From positions 117,970 through 181,969 of the forward strand of contig DATCLS010000094.1 of assembly GCA_036563805.1 (NCBI GenBank): a DNA stretch of 64,000 nt, given 5' to 3'. The translations under genes and the position numbers were made by a program. This stretch comes from DATCLS01 sp036563805 (lineage in GTDB: Bacteria; Actinomycetota; Acidimicrobiia; Acidimicrobiales; VFJN01). Shown here piece by piece: positions 26,849 through 35,122 of the stretch (its first letter is position 1; every line of letters begins with the position of its first letter). The notes beneath the pieces were generated by a model that worked only from the letters and a program-made list of their open reading frames with translations, had not been told where the DNA came from and did no database searches.

Positions 26849-27840
26849 GCCACGCCCTCCAGCGTCAGCTCGGCCACCCGCAGGCAGCGGGCCGTGCGGC
26901 CGCCCTCGCCGTTGCTGGCCGGCGCCGCGGCCAGGGCCGGCGCCTCGGCGCCGCACCGCTCGGTAGCGTGGGCGCACCGGGGGTGGAACCGGCAGCCCTC
27001 GGGCCAGGCGTGCGCCGGCGGCACCACGCCGGGGATGGCGGCCAGGCGGTCGTCGCCGGCGGCGGCGTTGGGGATCGCCTCCAGCAGCGCCGCCGTGTAG
27101 GGGTGGCGGGGCTGGAGGAACAGCTCGAGCGCCGGCGCCTGCTCCACCATCTGGCCGGCGTACATGACCGCCACGCGGTCGCACATCTCGGCGATCACGC
27201 CCAGGTCGTGCGAGATGAACAGCACCGCCAGCCCCAGCTCGTCCTGCAGCTCGCGGATGAGATCGAGCACCTGGGCCTGCACGGTGACGTCGAGCGCCGT
27301 GGTCGGCTCGTCGGCGATCAGCACCTTGGGCGAGCACGACACGGCGATGGCCAGCATCACCCGCTGGGCCATGCCGCCCGAGAACTCGTGGGGGTAGGCC
27401 TTGGCCCGCCGGGCCGGCTCGTCGATGCCCACCAGCTCGAGCATCTCCACGGCCTTGCGCCAGGCGTCGCGCCGGGACAGCCCGAGGTGGGCCCGCACGG
27501 TCTCGGCGATCTGGTCGCCGACCGTGAACGCCGGGTCCAGGCTGCGGCGGGGCTCCTGGAAGATCATCCCGATCTCCTTGCCCCGCAGCTGCTGGAGCTC
27601 GGCCGGCGACAGCGCCCGCAGGTCGCGCCCGTCGAGGCGGACCGAGCCCTCGACCACGCGGCCGGTGGGCGGGCCGATCATCCCGAGCACGGCCAGAGAC
27701 GTCACGGTCTTGCCGGAGCCGGACTCGCCCACCAACCCGAACGTCTCGCCCCGCTCCAGCGTGAAGTTCACCTCGTCGACGACCCGCACCGGGCCGTCCT
27801 GGGTGAACATCTCGACGGCCAGGTCCTCCACTTCGAGCAT
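26845..27840 (-). CDS. oligopeptide-type ABC transporter ATPase (DppD/OppD-like)
   Basis: ATP-binding subunit of 331 aa with Walker A GESGSGKTV, Q-loop FQEPRRSLDPAF, signature FSGGMAQRVMLAIAV and Walker B LIADEPTTALD. The C-terminal region GCRFHPRCAHATERC carries the cysteines that bind an iron-sulfur cluster in many Opp/Dpp ATPases. The ATG at 27840 lies one base beyond the permease stop. The partner of the ATPase at 25994. Confidence 0.94.
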   Translation of the reverse strand: MLEVEDLAVEMFTQDGPVRVVDEVNFTLERGETFGLVGESGSGKTVTSLAVLGMIGPPTGRVVEGSVRLDGRDLRALSPAELQQLRGKEIGMIFQEPRRSLDPAFTVGDQIAETVRAHLGLSRRDAWRKAVEMLELVGIDEPARRAKAYPHEFSGGMAQRVMLAIAVSCSPKVLIADEPTTALDVTVQAQVLDLIRELQDELGLAVLFISHDLGVIAEMCDRVAVMYAGQMVEQAPALELFLQPRHPYTAALLEAIPNAAAGDDRLAAIPGVVPPAHAWPEGCRFHPRCAHATERCGAEAPALAAAPASNGEGGRTARCLRVAELTLEGVA

Positions 27841-27841
27841 G

Positions 27842-28714
27842 TCAGTCCCCCACCCGGCTCTGCCGTCCCAAGGCGTCCCGCAGCGCGTCGCCGAGCGCCG
27901 AGAACGCCAGGATCGTGAGCACGATCATCAGCGACGGCGCGATCAGCGGGAACGTCGTGTCGTACACGTTGTTGAAGGCGTCCCGCACCATCGACCCCCA
28001 GGTGGCGGTCGGGGGCTTGGCACCGAGCCCGAGGAAGCTGAGGCTGGCCTCGGCGGTCACGACGAGGCCGAGCGCGAACGTCAGCTGCACGAGCAGCGGG
28101 CCGCTCGAGTTGGGCAGAACGTGACGGAACAGGATCCGCGACGTCGAGCAGCCCAGCGCCCGGGTCGCCTCGACGTAGGTCTCGTTGCGCACCGAGTAGG
28201 CGGCGGCGCGGGCCACCCGGAAGAACCGGGGGGCGAACACCACCCCGACGGCCACCATGGCGTTGGTCAGCCCGGGCCCGAGGATGCCGACGATGGCCAG
28301 GGCGAGGATGAGCGGCGGCAGGGACAGCAGGATGTCGGCCACCCAGCTCAGCACCGTGTCGACCTTGCGGCCCACGAAGCCGGCGATCAGGCCGGTCGGG
28401 ATGCCGATGGCGACGGCCAGGGCGATGGCCTGCAGGCAGGCCCACAGCGTGACCCGGGTGCCCTCGATCAGGCGGCTGAAGTTGTCGCGGCCCAGGCTGT
28501 CGGTGCCCAGCCAGTGCTCGCCGCTCGGCGACTCGAGCCGGCTCAGCAGGTCCTGGCGGCCCGGGTCGTGGGGCATGAGCACCGGCGACAGCACGGCCAC
28601 CACCACGAGAAGGGCCAGGAAGGCCGCCGAGACCACGGCCGCCCGGTTGCGGGCCAGGCGGCGGAGGGTGCGGTTGGACCGGAGCGCGTCGCGGACGCCC
28701 CTGATGCGGCTCAT
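27842..28714 (-). CDS. oligopeptide-type ABC transporter permease (DppC/OppC-like)
   Basis: Inner-membrane permease of 290 aa. A basic N-terminus is followed by a transmembrane helix (AAFLALLVVVAVLSPVLMP), the DppC-typical HWLGTDSLGRDNFSRLIEGT, then the permease core with EATRALGCSTSRILFRHVLP, the cytoplasmic EAA loop that contacts the ATPases. The ATG at 28714 overlaps the DppB-like gene by ATGA. Confidence 0.94.
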   Translation of the reverse strand: MSRIRGVRDALRSNRTLRRLARNRAAVVSAAFLALLVVVAVLSPVLMPHDPGRQDLLSRLESPSGEHWLGTDSLGRDNFSRLIEGTRVTLWACLQAIALAVAIGIPTGLIAGFVGRKVDTVLSWVADILLSLPPLILALAIVGILGPGLTNAMVAVGVVFAPRFFRVARAAAYSVRNETYVEATRALGCSTSRILFRHVLPNSSGPLLVQLTFALGLVVTAEASLSFLGLGAKPPTATWGSMVRDAFNNVYDTTFPLIAPSLMIVLTILAFSALGDALRDALGRQSRVGD

Positions 28715-29652
28715 GCGCGGGACCTCGGGTTCAGGTACACGTAGACCAGGTCGACGAGCAGGTTGGCGATGAGGACGGCGATGGCGCTGACCAGCACCAC
28801 GCCCTGGATGAGCACGATGTCGCGGGTGACCACGGCGTTGAGCGCCAGCGCCCCGAAGCCGTGCATGCCGAAGATCAGCTCGACGACGACGGCGCCGCCG
28901 AGGATGCGGCCCACCTGCAGGCCGAGCACGGTGACGACCGGTGTCGCCGCGTTCTTGGCCACGTGCTTGCCGATCACCAGGCGGTCGCGCAGGCCCTTGG
29001 CCCGGGCCGCCCGGATGTAGTCCTGCTCGAGCACGTCGACCACCGCGCCCCGGGTCTGCCGGGCCAGCTCCGCGGCGGCGGACAGGGCCAGGGCCGTGGC
29101 CGGCAGGATGAGGTGGCGGAACCACTCGTAGGGGTCGTCGGCGAAGGCCACGTAGCCGTTGGCCGGCAGCCAGGCCCGCTCGACGGCCAGGAAGATGACG
29201 AGGCCCAGGCCGATCACGAACGGCGGCACGGCCTGGAGCACGGCGGCCGCCGCGGCCACGGCCCGGTCGGCTAGCCCGTCGCGGCGCAGGGCCGCCCAGG
29301 TCCCGGCGGGGATGGCGACGACCACGGCCAGCACCAGCGCCATGCCGCCCAGCGAGAGCGTGACCGGCAGCGCCTCGGAGATCCGGTCCCACACCGGGAT
29401 CCCGCTGCCCGGCGACTCGCCCAGGTCGCCGGTCACGACGCCCCCGACGTAGCGGGAGAAGCGCTCGTAGAGGGGGTCGTCGAGCCGGAGGTCGTCGCGG
29501 ATCATCTGGACGGCCTCGGGCGTGGCGTTCTCGCCGGCCATGATCTCGGCGGGGTCGCCGGGCATGAGCTCGAGCAGGAGCAGCGCCACCAGCATCACGC
29601 CCAGCAGCGCCGGGATGCTGGTGAGCACGCGGCGGGCGAGCACCCGAGCCAT
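28711..29652 (-). CDS. oligopeptide-type ABC transporter permease (DppB/OppB-like)
   Basis: Inner-membrane permease of 313 aa with the usual first helix (RRVLTSIPALLGVMLVALLL), the extracytoplasmic MPGDPAEIMAG segment, and the EAA loop YIRAARAKGLRDRLVIGKHV. Six transmembrane segments are expected. GGGAGG precedes the ATG at 29652. A 79-base spacer separates it from the binding-protein gene; nothing is recognised in that spacer. Confidence 0.94.
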   Translation of the reverse strand: MARVLARRVLTSIPALLGVMLVALLLLELMPGDPAEIMAGENATPEAVQMIRDDLRLDDPLYERFSRYVGGVVTGDLGESPGSGIPVWDRISEALPVTLSLGGMALVLAVVVAIPAGTWAALRRDGLADRAVAAAAAVLQAVPPFVIGLGLVIFLAVERAWLPANGYVAFADDPYEWFRHLILPATALALSAAAELARQTRGAVVDVLEQDYIRAARAKGLRDRLVIGKHVAKNAATPVVTVLGLQVGRILGGAVVVELIFGMHGFGALALNAVVTRDIVLIQGVVLVSAIAVLIANLLVDLVYVYLNPRSRA

Positions 29653-29731
29653 CAGTCCGTCACCTCCCGGTGGGAAGCGGTGGACGGGGTGCGGGCGGGC
29701 GGGGTGTCGGCGGCGATCACTCCGGCGGCCA

Positions 29732-31411
29732 TCACTCCGTCACCCCGACCCGGCGGAACTCGAGGTTGGCGATGTCGATCGACACGATGTTGTCGGTGCC
29801 GACCACCTCGGGCCGGCTGACGATAACGGTCGTGAACTGGGCGATCGGCACGTGCACCGGGTTCTCGGCCAGCCAGGCCGAGATCTCCTGGTAGGCCTCC
29901 TCGCGCTCGGCGCTGCCGAGGGGCAGGGCCCGGGCCTCGTCGGCCATGGCCACCAGCTCCTCGGGCGGCGTGCCGACGTTGTCGCCGCCCAGGTAGGTGA
30001 CGGCCAGGGTCTGGCTCGGGTCGGCCTGGCCGACGACCGGCGTGACCATGGCGTGGTGGCCGCCCCGGCGCCAGGCCGGCCGGGCCTCGGTCGAGCTGAG
30101 CGGCGTCAGCTCCACCTCGAACCCGATGTCCTCCAGCGCCTGCTGCACCACCTGGGCCAGCGAGTCCTGGGGCGGGGTCATCTGCTGGATGACCTCGAGG
30201 CGCGTCCCGGTGGCGCCGGCCTCGTCGACCAGCCGCTGGGCCTCCTCGGGGTCGTAGGGCACCTCGACGCCGTCGTCGTGGCCGACGTAGCCCTCGTTGA
30301 ACGGCTGGTTCGACGGCGGGTTCACGCCCGACAGCAGCTCCTCCGAGATCTCCTCCCGGTTCACGGCCAGGGAGATGGCCCGGCGGACCCGCACGTCGTC
30401 GAGCGGCGGCTCGTCGGTGTTGAGCAGGATGCCGTAGCTGCTCGGGCCGCCCTGGCGCCGGTAGTGGTAGCCCTCCGACTGGAGCTGTTCGGCCTCGGCC
30501 GCCTGGGGCAGGGTCAGGTAGGCGGCGTCGTACTCGTCGGTCCGCAGGCCGTTGTACCGGGCGTTGACGTCGGGGACCGTGGTGATCGTCAGCTCCTGGA
30601 CCAGGGCGGCGTCGGGGTCCCAGTAGTCGTCCCAGCGCTCGTAGACGACGTCGGCGTCGCGGCTGGCCGACACCAGCGTGAACGGCCCCGACCCCGCCGG
30701 CTCCGACGACAGGTCGCGATCCAGCGCTTCGGGGCTGACCATCATCCCGGCCGTTCCCACCGCGAGCGACCACAGGAGGGCCGGGTCGGGCTCGGCCAGG
30801 TGGAATACGACGTGGGTGGGGTCGACGACCTCGACGCGCTCGAGGTTCTCGAGCGTGCTGGCCACCGTCGACTCCGGGCCTTTGGCCCGCTCGATGTTGG
30901 CTTCGACGACCGAGGCGTCGAAGCGGGCGCCGTCGTGGAACGTCACGTCGTCGCGGAGCTCGAACGTGATGGTCCGGCCGTCATCGGACACCTCGTACGA
31001 CGTGGCCAGTTGGGGGACCAGCTCGGCGCCGTCCGGCCCGTTGGCCACGCCGAGGAGCCGGTCGTAGAGCGGCCGCATCCACAGGGCGTCGCCCAGGGCG
31101 TTGGGTGAGCGGTGCGGGTCGAGCGAGTTGAACCCGTAGCTCATGGCGAAGGTGAGCGACCCGCTGCGGTCGGCGGCCTCGACCGGGTCGACCTCGGCCT
31201 CGTCGCCGACCGCTCCGCCCGCGCCGTCGCCCCCGTCGCCGCCGCAGGCGGCGGCGACGACCAGGAGGAGGGCGAGGAGCAGGCCCGACACGCGGACCGA
31301 CGGGCGGCCCGACGCACGGGGTGGACGGACGGAACGGGCCGAGTGGGCCGAGCGCACAGGGCGGGTCGGGTGCGCCGGGCGCACCTGACGCGTGCTCGGG
31401 CCTGTCGTCAT
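29732..31411 (-). CDS. ABC substrate-binding lipoprotein, SBP_bac_5 (peptide/nickel type)
   Basis: Extracytoplasmic binding protein of 559 aa (family 5). A lipobox Cys is at residue 56 after the hydrophobic core VSGLLLALLLVVAAA. An Arg/Pro/Ser-rich extension of about 40 residues, with a repetitive VRxAHxxR pattern, precedes it; a later start is possible, but the ATG at 31411 has a GAGGGGG site. The mature part shows SLTFAMSYGFNSLDPHRSPN and VRRAISLAVNREEI, typical of family 5. Family members bind peptides, sugars, opines or other metabolites, so the ligand is open. First gene of the importer and CoA-transferase operon. Confidence 0.93.
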   Translation of the reverse strand: MTTGPSTRQVRPAHPTRPVRSAHSARSVRPPRASGRPSVRVSGLLLALLLVVAAACGGDGGDGAGGAVGDEAEVDPVEAADRSGSLTFAMSYGFNSLDPHRSPNALGDALWMRPLYDRLLGVANGPDGAELVPQLATSYEVSDDGRTITFELRDDVTFHDGARFDASVVEANIERAKGPESTVASTLENLERVEVVDPTHVVFHLAEPDPALLWSLAVGTAGMMVSPEALDRDLSSEPAGSGPFTLVSASRDADVVYERWDDYWDPDAALVQELTITTVPDVNARYNGLRTDEYDAAYLTLPQAAEAEQLQSEGYHYRRQGGPSSYGILLNTDEPPLDDVRVRRAISLAVNREEISEELLSGVNPPSNQPFNEGYVGHDDGVEVPYDPEEAQRLVDEAGATGTRLEVIQQMTPPQDSLAQVVQQALEDIGFEVELTPLSSTEARPAWRRGGHHAMVTPVVGQADPSQTLAVTYLGGDNVGTPPEELVAMADEARALPLGSAEREEAYQEISAWLAENPVHVPIAQFTTVIVSRPEVVGTDNIVSIDIANLEFRRVGVTE

Positions 31412-31454
31412 GTGGTCCCCCTCGGAGAAATTCGCTCGCCGTAGACCGGGACGA

Positions 31455-31483
31455 ACATAAGCATGCGAACGCTCACTTTTCAA
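31455..31483 (-). promoter_or_regulatory. promoter with operator copy 3 in its spacer (ABC importer operon)
   Basis: On the minus strand TTGAAA (31478-31483) and TTATGT (31455-31460) are 17 bases apart. The spacer contains GTGA-GCGT-TCGC (31465-31476), so a bound repressor would sit between the -35 and -10 boxes. Part of an imperfect 22-base repeat with 31581-31602. Confidence 0.7.
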
Positions 31484-31602
31484 CTTGCCCCGCCCACCCC
31501 TTCCGGAGCGTCGGCGACCAGCGCATGCTCGGCCGGCTCGAGCCGCATCGATTCCCCCCTCGCGTCCACGAACCTCATAACATGCAAACACTCACTTTTC
31601 AA
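31462..31602. repeat. imperfect 22-base direct repeat flanking 97 bases
   Basis: Segments 31462-31483 and 31581-31602 match at 20 of 22 positions; the two differences are both G to A in the second copy. Each contains a -35-like TTGAAA on the minus strand plus an operator dyad. This suggests local duplication of a promoter-operator module between the importer operon and the divergent SDR gene. Confidence 0.75.
31575..31602 (-). promoter_or_regulatory. operator copy 4 with second promoter-like element
   Basis: The dyad GCAA-ACAC-TCAC is at 31584-31595. On the minus strand TTGAAA (31597-31602) and TTATGA (31575-31580) with a 16-base spacer form a second possible leftward promoter for the ABC operon. 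The dyad also lies just before the ribosome-binding site of the rightward SDR gene at 31615. A half-matching GTGA-ACGC overlaps that gene's start codon. Confidence 0.55.
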
Positions 31603-31614
31603 GGGAGCTGATGA

Positions 31615-32394
31615 GTGAACGCACGCTCAACTAACGCGCCTGCAGGCTTCGATCTCGACGGCCGGATCGCGCTGGTCACCGGCGCCTCCTCCGGGCTCGG
31701 CGAGGCCGTCGCCCGGGCGCTGGCCGGCGTCGGGGCGCGGGTCGCGGTCGTCGCCCGCCGGGAGGACCGCCTGGCCGCCCTCGCCGGCGAGATCGACGGG
31801 CTGGCGCTGAGCTGCGACCTGCTCGACGCCGAGCAGCTGGACACCGTCGTCCCCCGGGTGGCCGACGCCTGGGGCGCGGGGCCCGAGATCCTCGTCAACG
31901 CAGCGGGGGCGATCGTCGACGTCCAGCCGGCCGAGGAGGAGACGCCGGAGGCGCTGCAGCGGACGCTCGCGCTCAACCTGGTGGCGCCGTTCCGCCTCTG
32001 CCAGCAGGTGTTCCCCCACATGGTGAAAGCCGGCCGGGGCGCCATCGTCCACGTGTCCTCGATCAGCGGCCACGTCGGCATCCCGGGCATCCCCCAGGCG
32101 TCCTACGCGGCCAGCAAGGCCGGGCTGTCGGGGCTGACCTCCGAGCTGGCCGTGCAGTGGGCCAAGCACGGCATCCGGGTCAACACGGTGGCGCCCGGCT
32201 TCTTCCGCAGCGAGATCACCGCCGGGATGTACGACGAGGAGCGCAGCCTGAGTTGGTTGCGCCGCAACACCCCGCTCCCCTACGACGGCACGGCCGACGA
32301 CATCGTCGGGGCCGTCCTGTGGCTGGTGGGCGACGCCGGCCGGTACGTGACCGGCCAGACGATCGTGGTCGACGGGGGGTGGACCGCCCGCTGA
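31615..32394 (+). CDS. short-chain dehydrogenase/reductase
   Basis: Classical SDR of 259 aa: TGASSGLG nucleotide site, ILVNAAG, active-site Ser in VHVSSISG, Tyr/Lys in ASYAASKAGLSG, and C-terminal GRYVTGQTIVVDGGW. The pattern resembles gluconate 5-dehydrogenase/FabG-like enzymes; the substrate is unknown. The GTG at 31615 lies seven bases after GGGAG, and the operator-like sequence runs over the start, so expression is probably repressed together with the divergent ABC operon. It converges on the LLM oxidoreductase with 16 bases between them. Confidence 0.9.
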   Translation: MNARSTNAPAGFDLDGRIALVTGASSGLGEAVARALAGVGARVAVVARREDRLAALAGEIDGLALSCDLLDAEQLDTVVPRVADAWGAGPEILVNAAGAIVDVQPAEEETPEALQRTLALNLVAPFRLCQQVFPHMVKAGRGAIVHVSSISGHVGIPGIPQASYAASKAGLSGLTSELAVQWAKHGIRVNTVAPGFFRSEITAGMYDEERSLSWLRRNTPLPYDGTADDIVGAVLWLVGDAGRYVTGQTIVVDGGWTAR

Positions 32395-32410
32395 ACGGCT
32401 GGCGGCCCGC

Positions 32411-33424
32411 TCAGCGGCCCTCGGGCACCGCGGTGTCCGGCACCTTGCTGTCCGGGCTGTCCGACACCTTCAGCCGAGGCTGGACCTCCTCGGCGGCCAA
32501 CTTCACGACCTCGAGCGTGTCCTCGCGGGCGGCCGGGGAGACGATGAAGTAGCGGACGCCGGCGTCCACGTACCGCTGGAGGCGGGCGGCCACCTCCTCG
32601 GGCGTGCCGGCCGGGGCGATGCGGTCGAGCATGGCGCCCGGCTTGTCGCCGTAGGCCCCGCCCAGGAACGCGGCGACGTCGTCGCGGGCCCGGTCGCCGT
32701 CGGCCCGCACCGAGCAGTACAGGTACATCATCCACTGGAAGCCGGTGAGGTCGCGCCCCACGGCCGCGGCCTCCTCCCGGATGGTGGCCACCGAGCGGGC
32801 GTAAGCGTCCGGCGAGACCAGGTACGGCATCCAGCCGTCGCCCAAGCGGGCGGCGCGCCGCATGGCCGGCGGCTTGCGGCCCGACACGACGATCGGCGGG
32901 CCGCCCGGCTGCATGCGGGGGCCCTCCGCGCCGGGCGGGCACACTGGCCGCAGCTCGACCTCGCCGAACCGGTAGAAGCGACCCTCGTGGCTGACCGGCC
33001 GACCCGACCACAGCTTCCGCAGCACCTCGATGGCCTCGTCGGCCCGGGCCCCGCGCTCGCGGATCGGCACGCCGGCGGCGTCGAACTCGGCCGGGAACTC
33101 GCCGCCGACGCCGACGCCCACGGTCAGACGGCCGCCGGAGCGGGAGTCGAGATCGGCCAGCTGCTTGGCCACGACCGCCGGCTGGTAGAGCGGCAGCAGG
33201 AGGATGGACGTGCCCACCCGCACCCGCTCCGTCCACGCCGTCAGCAGGGCGAGGCGGGTGATGGCCTCGCCGGTGGGGCTGGGCGGCAGCAGGTGGCCGC
33301 CCTGCCAGACGCCGTCGATCGGCAGCTGCTCGGCGGCGGCCAGCCAGTCGCGGTCGGGCTCGGGCAGCGCGGCGGCGCCGAACGTGACGCGGTCGAGGGC
33401 TACGGTGTCGCCTTTGGCACTCAT
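32411..33424 (-). CDS. LLM-class flavin/F420-dependent oxidoreductase
   Basis: Luciferase-like TIM-barrel oxidoreductase of 337 aa. Conserved parts are RVRVGTSILLLPLYQPAVVA, GRLTVGVGVGGEFPAEFDA, a Gly-rich GPPIVVSGRKPPAMRRAARL and GDGWMPYLVSPDAYA. Such proteins use FMN or F420; the sequence alone does not decide which. It may oxygenate or reduce a pathway intermediate. The ATG at 33424 is the first in-frame start before the conserved region. Operator copy 5 lies 6 bases upstream and has no room for a normal ribosome-binding site beside it. Confidence 0.88.
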   Translation of the reverse strand: MSAKGDTVALDRVTFGAAALPEPDRDWLAAAEQLPIDGVWQGGHLLPPSPTGEAITRLALLTAWTERVRVGTSILLLPLYQPAVVAKQLADLDSRSGGRLTVGVGVGGEFPAEFDAAGVPIRERGARADEAIEVLRKLWSGRPVSHEGRFYRFGEVELRPVCPPGAEGPRMQPGGPPIVVSGRKPPAMRRAARLGDGWMPYLVSPDAYARSVATIREEAAAVGRDLTGFQWMMYLYCSVRADGDRARDDVAAFLGGAYGDKPGAMLDRIAPAGTPEEVAARLQRYVDAGVRYFIVSPAAREDTLEVVKLAAEEVQPRLKVSDSPDSKVPDTAVPEGR

Positions 33425-33429
33425 TGCGA

Positions 33430-33441
33430 GTAAACGTACAC
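33430..33441. promoter_or_regulatory. operator copy 5 between divergent LLM and DUF35/thiolase-fold units
   Basis: GTAA-ACGT-ACAC on the plus strand, inside the longer near-palindrome GAGTAAACGTACACTC (33428-33443). It is a weaker match (three changes) placed between two divergent transcription units, so it could control both. Confidence 0.45.
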
Positions 33442-33506
33442 TCTCTTTCCCTGGGCCGCCCCCCGGCCGGCGTGCTGGGCCCGAGCCCGACCAGGAGTAT
33501 GTGAGC

Positions 33507-33929
33507 GTGGATGCGACGATCGGCATACCCCCCGCCGTGACCGAGGAGACCGAGCCGTTCTGGGAGGCCGCCCGCGAGGGCCGTCTCCTGGTCGAGCGGT
33601 GCACGGCCTGCGGCGCCGAGTCGCTGCCCCCGCGGGGCATCTGCCGCACCTGCCGTAACCGGTCCACCGAGATGGTCGAGATCACCGGGCGGGGCGAGGT
33701 GTACAGCCTGACCGTCAACTACCAGCGCTGGCTGCCCGACCTCGAGGTGCCCTACGCCGTGGTGCTGGTCGAGTTCCCCGACCACCCCGGCGTGCGGGTC
33801 GTCGGCCGGCTGCGGGGCTGCGAGCCCGAGGAGGCCGCCATCGGCATGCCCGTCGAGATCGGCTTCGAGCCCGGGCCCGGCGGCTACGCCATCCCCAGCT
33901 TCGTGGCGGTCCGGGAGCCCTCGGCGTGA
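33507..33929 (+). CDS. DUF35 zinc-ribbon/OB-fold protein (partner of thiolase-fold protein)
   Basis: Protein of 140 aa with a zinc ribbon (Cys 32, 35, 46 and 49) followed by an OB fold with GRGEVYSLTVNYQRWLP. Proteins of this type form complexes with thiolase-fold aldolases; ChsH2-DUF35 with Ltp2 is the best-known case. It resembles the N-terminal domain of the fusion at 11468. The GTG at 33507 was preferred over the GTG at 33501 because AGGAG is nine rather than three bases away. The stop overlaps the thiolase-fold gene by GTGA, strongly coupling the two. Confidence 0.9.
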   Translation: MDATIGIPPAVTEETEPFWEAAREGRLLVERCTACGAESLPPRGICRTCRNRSTEMVEITGRGEVYSLTVNYQRWLPDLEVPYAVVLVEFPDHPGVRVVGRLRGCEPEEAAIGMPVEIGFEPGPGGYAIPSFVAVREPSA

Positions 33930-35110
33930 GCACAACCGACGTGCCCGAGCGCCGGGCGGTGATCTCGGGCGTGGGCCAGTCGGCCATCGGTCGGCAGGTC
34001 GACCGCTCAGGGTTCCAGCTCACGATCGACGCCATCCTGGCCGCGGTCGAGGACGCCGGCCTCACGCTCGACGACATCGACGGCCTGGCCATGTTCCCGG
34101 GCGGCGGGCAGGCCAACCTGCCCGGCTACGCCAACGGCAACCTGTACGAGATCCAAGACGCCCTCCGCATCACCACCACCTGGCGGGCCGGGCTGGTCGA
34201 GGGCATGAGCCTGCCGTTCTACGCGCCCGTGCAGGCGGTCGTGACCGGCCAGGCCCGGCACGTCGTGATCTGGCGGACGGTCAAGGAGGGCAGCGCCGCC
34301 CGCAACGCCGGTGGGCGCCCCGCCTACGGCTCGACCAAGCCGGCCGCCGAGGGGCCGCTGGCCTGGCTGCTGCCGGTCGGCATGCTGTCGCCGGTGTGCC
34401 AGGTGGCCCCGTGGGCGGCCCGCTACATGCACGAGTACGGCGTGACCCGCGAGCAGCTGGCCTGGATCCCGGTCACCCAGCGGGCCCACGCGGCACGCAA
34501 CCCGGACGCCGTCTACCGCACGCCGCTCACGGTCGACGACTACCTGTCGGCCCGCATGATCTCGACGCCGATGTGCCTGTACGACTGCGACGTCCCCGCC
34601 GACGGCTCCACCGCCATCGTCGTCTCGGCGGCCGAGACCGCCCCCGACCTCCGGGCCCCGGTCCGCATCGAGGCCATGGCCGGGGTCATCGACGGCCGGC
34701 CGTCGTGGGACCAGTGGGAGGACATGGGCCGCGTCGGCTACGCCACCGCCGCCGCCCTGTGGGCCCGCACCGACCTGCGGCCGGCCGACGTCGACGTGGC
34801 CCAGCTCTACGACGGCTTCACGATCGAGGCCGTGTGGTGGCTCGAGGCCATGGGGTTCTGCGGCACCGGCGAGGCCGGCGCCTTCGTCGAGGGCGGCACC
34901 CGCATCGGCCTCGACGGAGAGCTGCCGCTCAACACCTGGGGCGGCCAGCTGTCGGGCGGCCGCCTACACGCCGCCTTCGGCCACACCGCCGAGGCGGTGC
35001 GCCAGCTCCGAGGCGAGGCCGGCGAGCGGCAGGTGGCGGGCGCCGAGGTGGCCGCCGTGACCAACGTGGGTGGCTACGAGGCGGGCGCCGCCCTGCTGAC
35101 CCGCTACTAG
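33926..35110 (+). CDS. thiolase-fold (SCP-x/Ltp2-like) protein lacking the nucleophile Cys
   Basis: Thiolase-fold protein of 394 aa, homologous along its length to the C-terminal part of the protein at 11468. It starts RRAVISGVGQSAIGRQVDRS. Where the thiolase nucleophile should be it reads VEGMSLPFYAP, with no Cys. LYDGFTIEAVWWLEAMGFCG and GELPLNTWGGQLSGGRLHAAFG are typical of the Ltp2/SCP-x subgroup. With the DUF35 protein encoded just upstream (GTGA overlap) it probably forms a retro-aldolase releasing an aldehyde or ketone plus a shortened acyl-CoA. That role is inferred from the family, not shown. Confidence 0.88.
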   Translation: MSTTDVPERRAVISGVGQSAIGRQVDRSGFQLTIDAILAAVEDAGLTLDDIDGLAMFPGGGQANLPGYANGNLYEIQDALRITTTWRAGLVEGMSLPFYAPVQAVVTGQARHVVIWRTVKEGSAARNAGGRPAYGSTKPAAEGPLAWLLPVGMLSPVCQVAPWAARYMHEYGVTREQLAWIPVTQRAHAARNPDAVYRTPLTVDDYLSARMISTPMCLYDCDVPADGSTAIVVSAAETAPDLRAPVRIEAMAGVIDGRPSWDQWEDMGRVGYATAAALWARTDLRPADVDVAQLYDGFTIEAVWWLEAMGFCGTGEAGAFVEGGTRIGLDGELPLNTWGGQLSGGRLHAAFGHTAEAVRQLRGEAGERQVAGAEVAAVTNVGGYEAGAALLTRY

Positions 35111-35122
35111 GAGGAGCTGACG

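Noticed and set aside
33204..33506. Upstream extension of the DUF35 gene into the LLM gene
   Set aside because: The extension is antisense to conserved LLM sequence and passes through the operator; the ribosome-binding site favours 33507.
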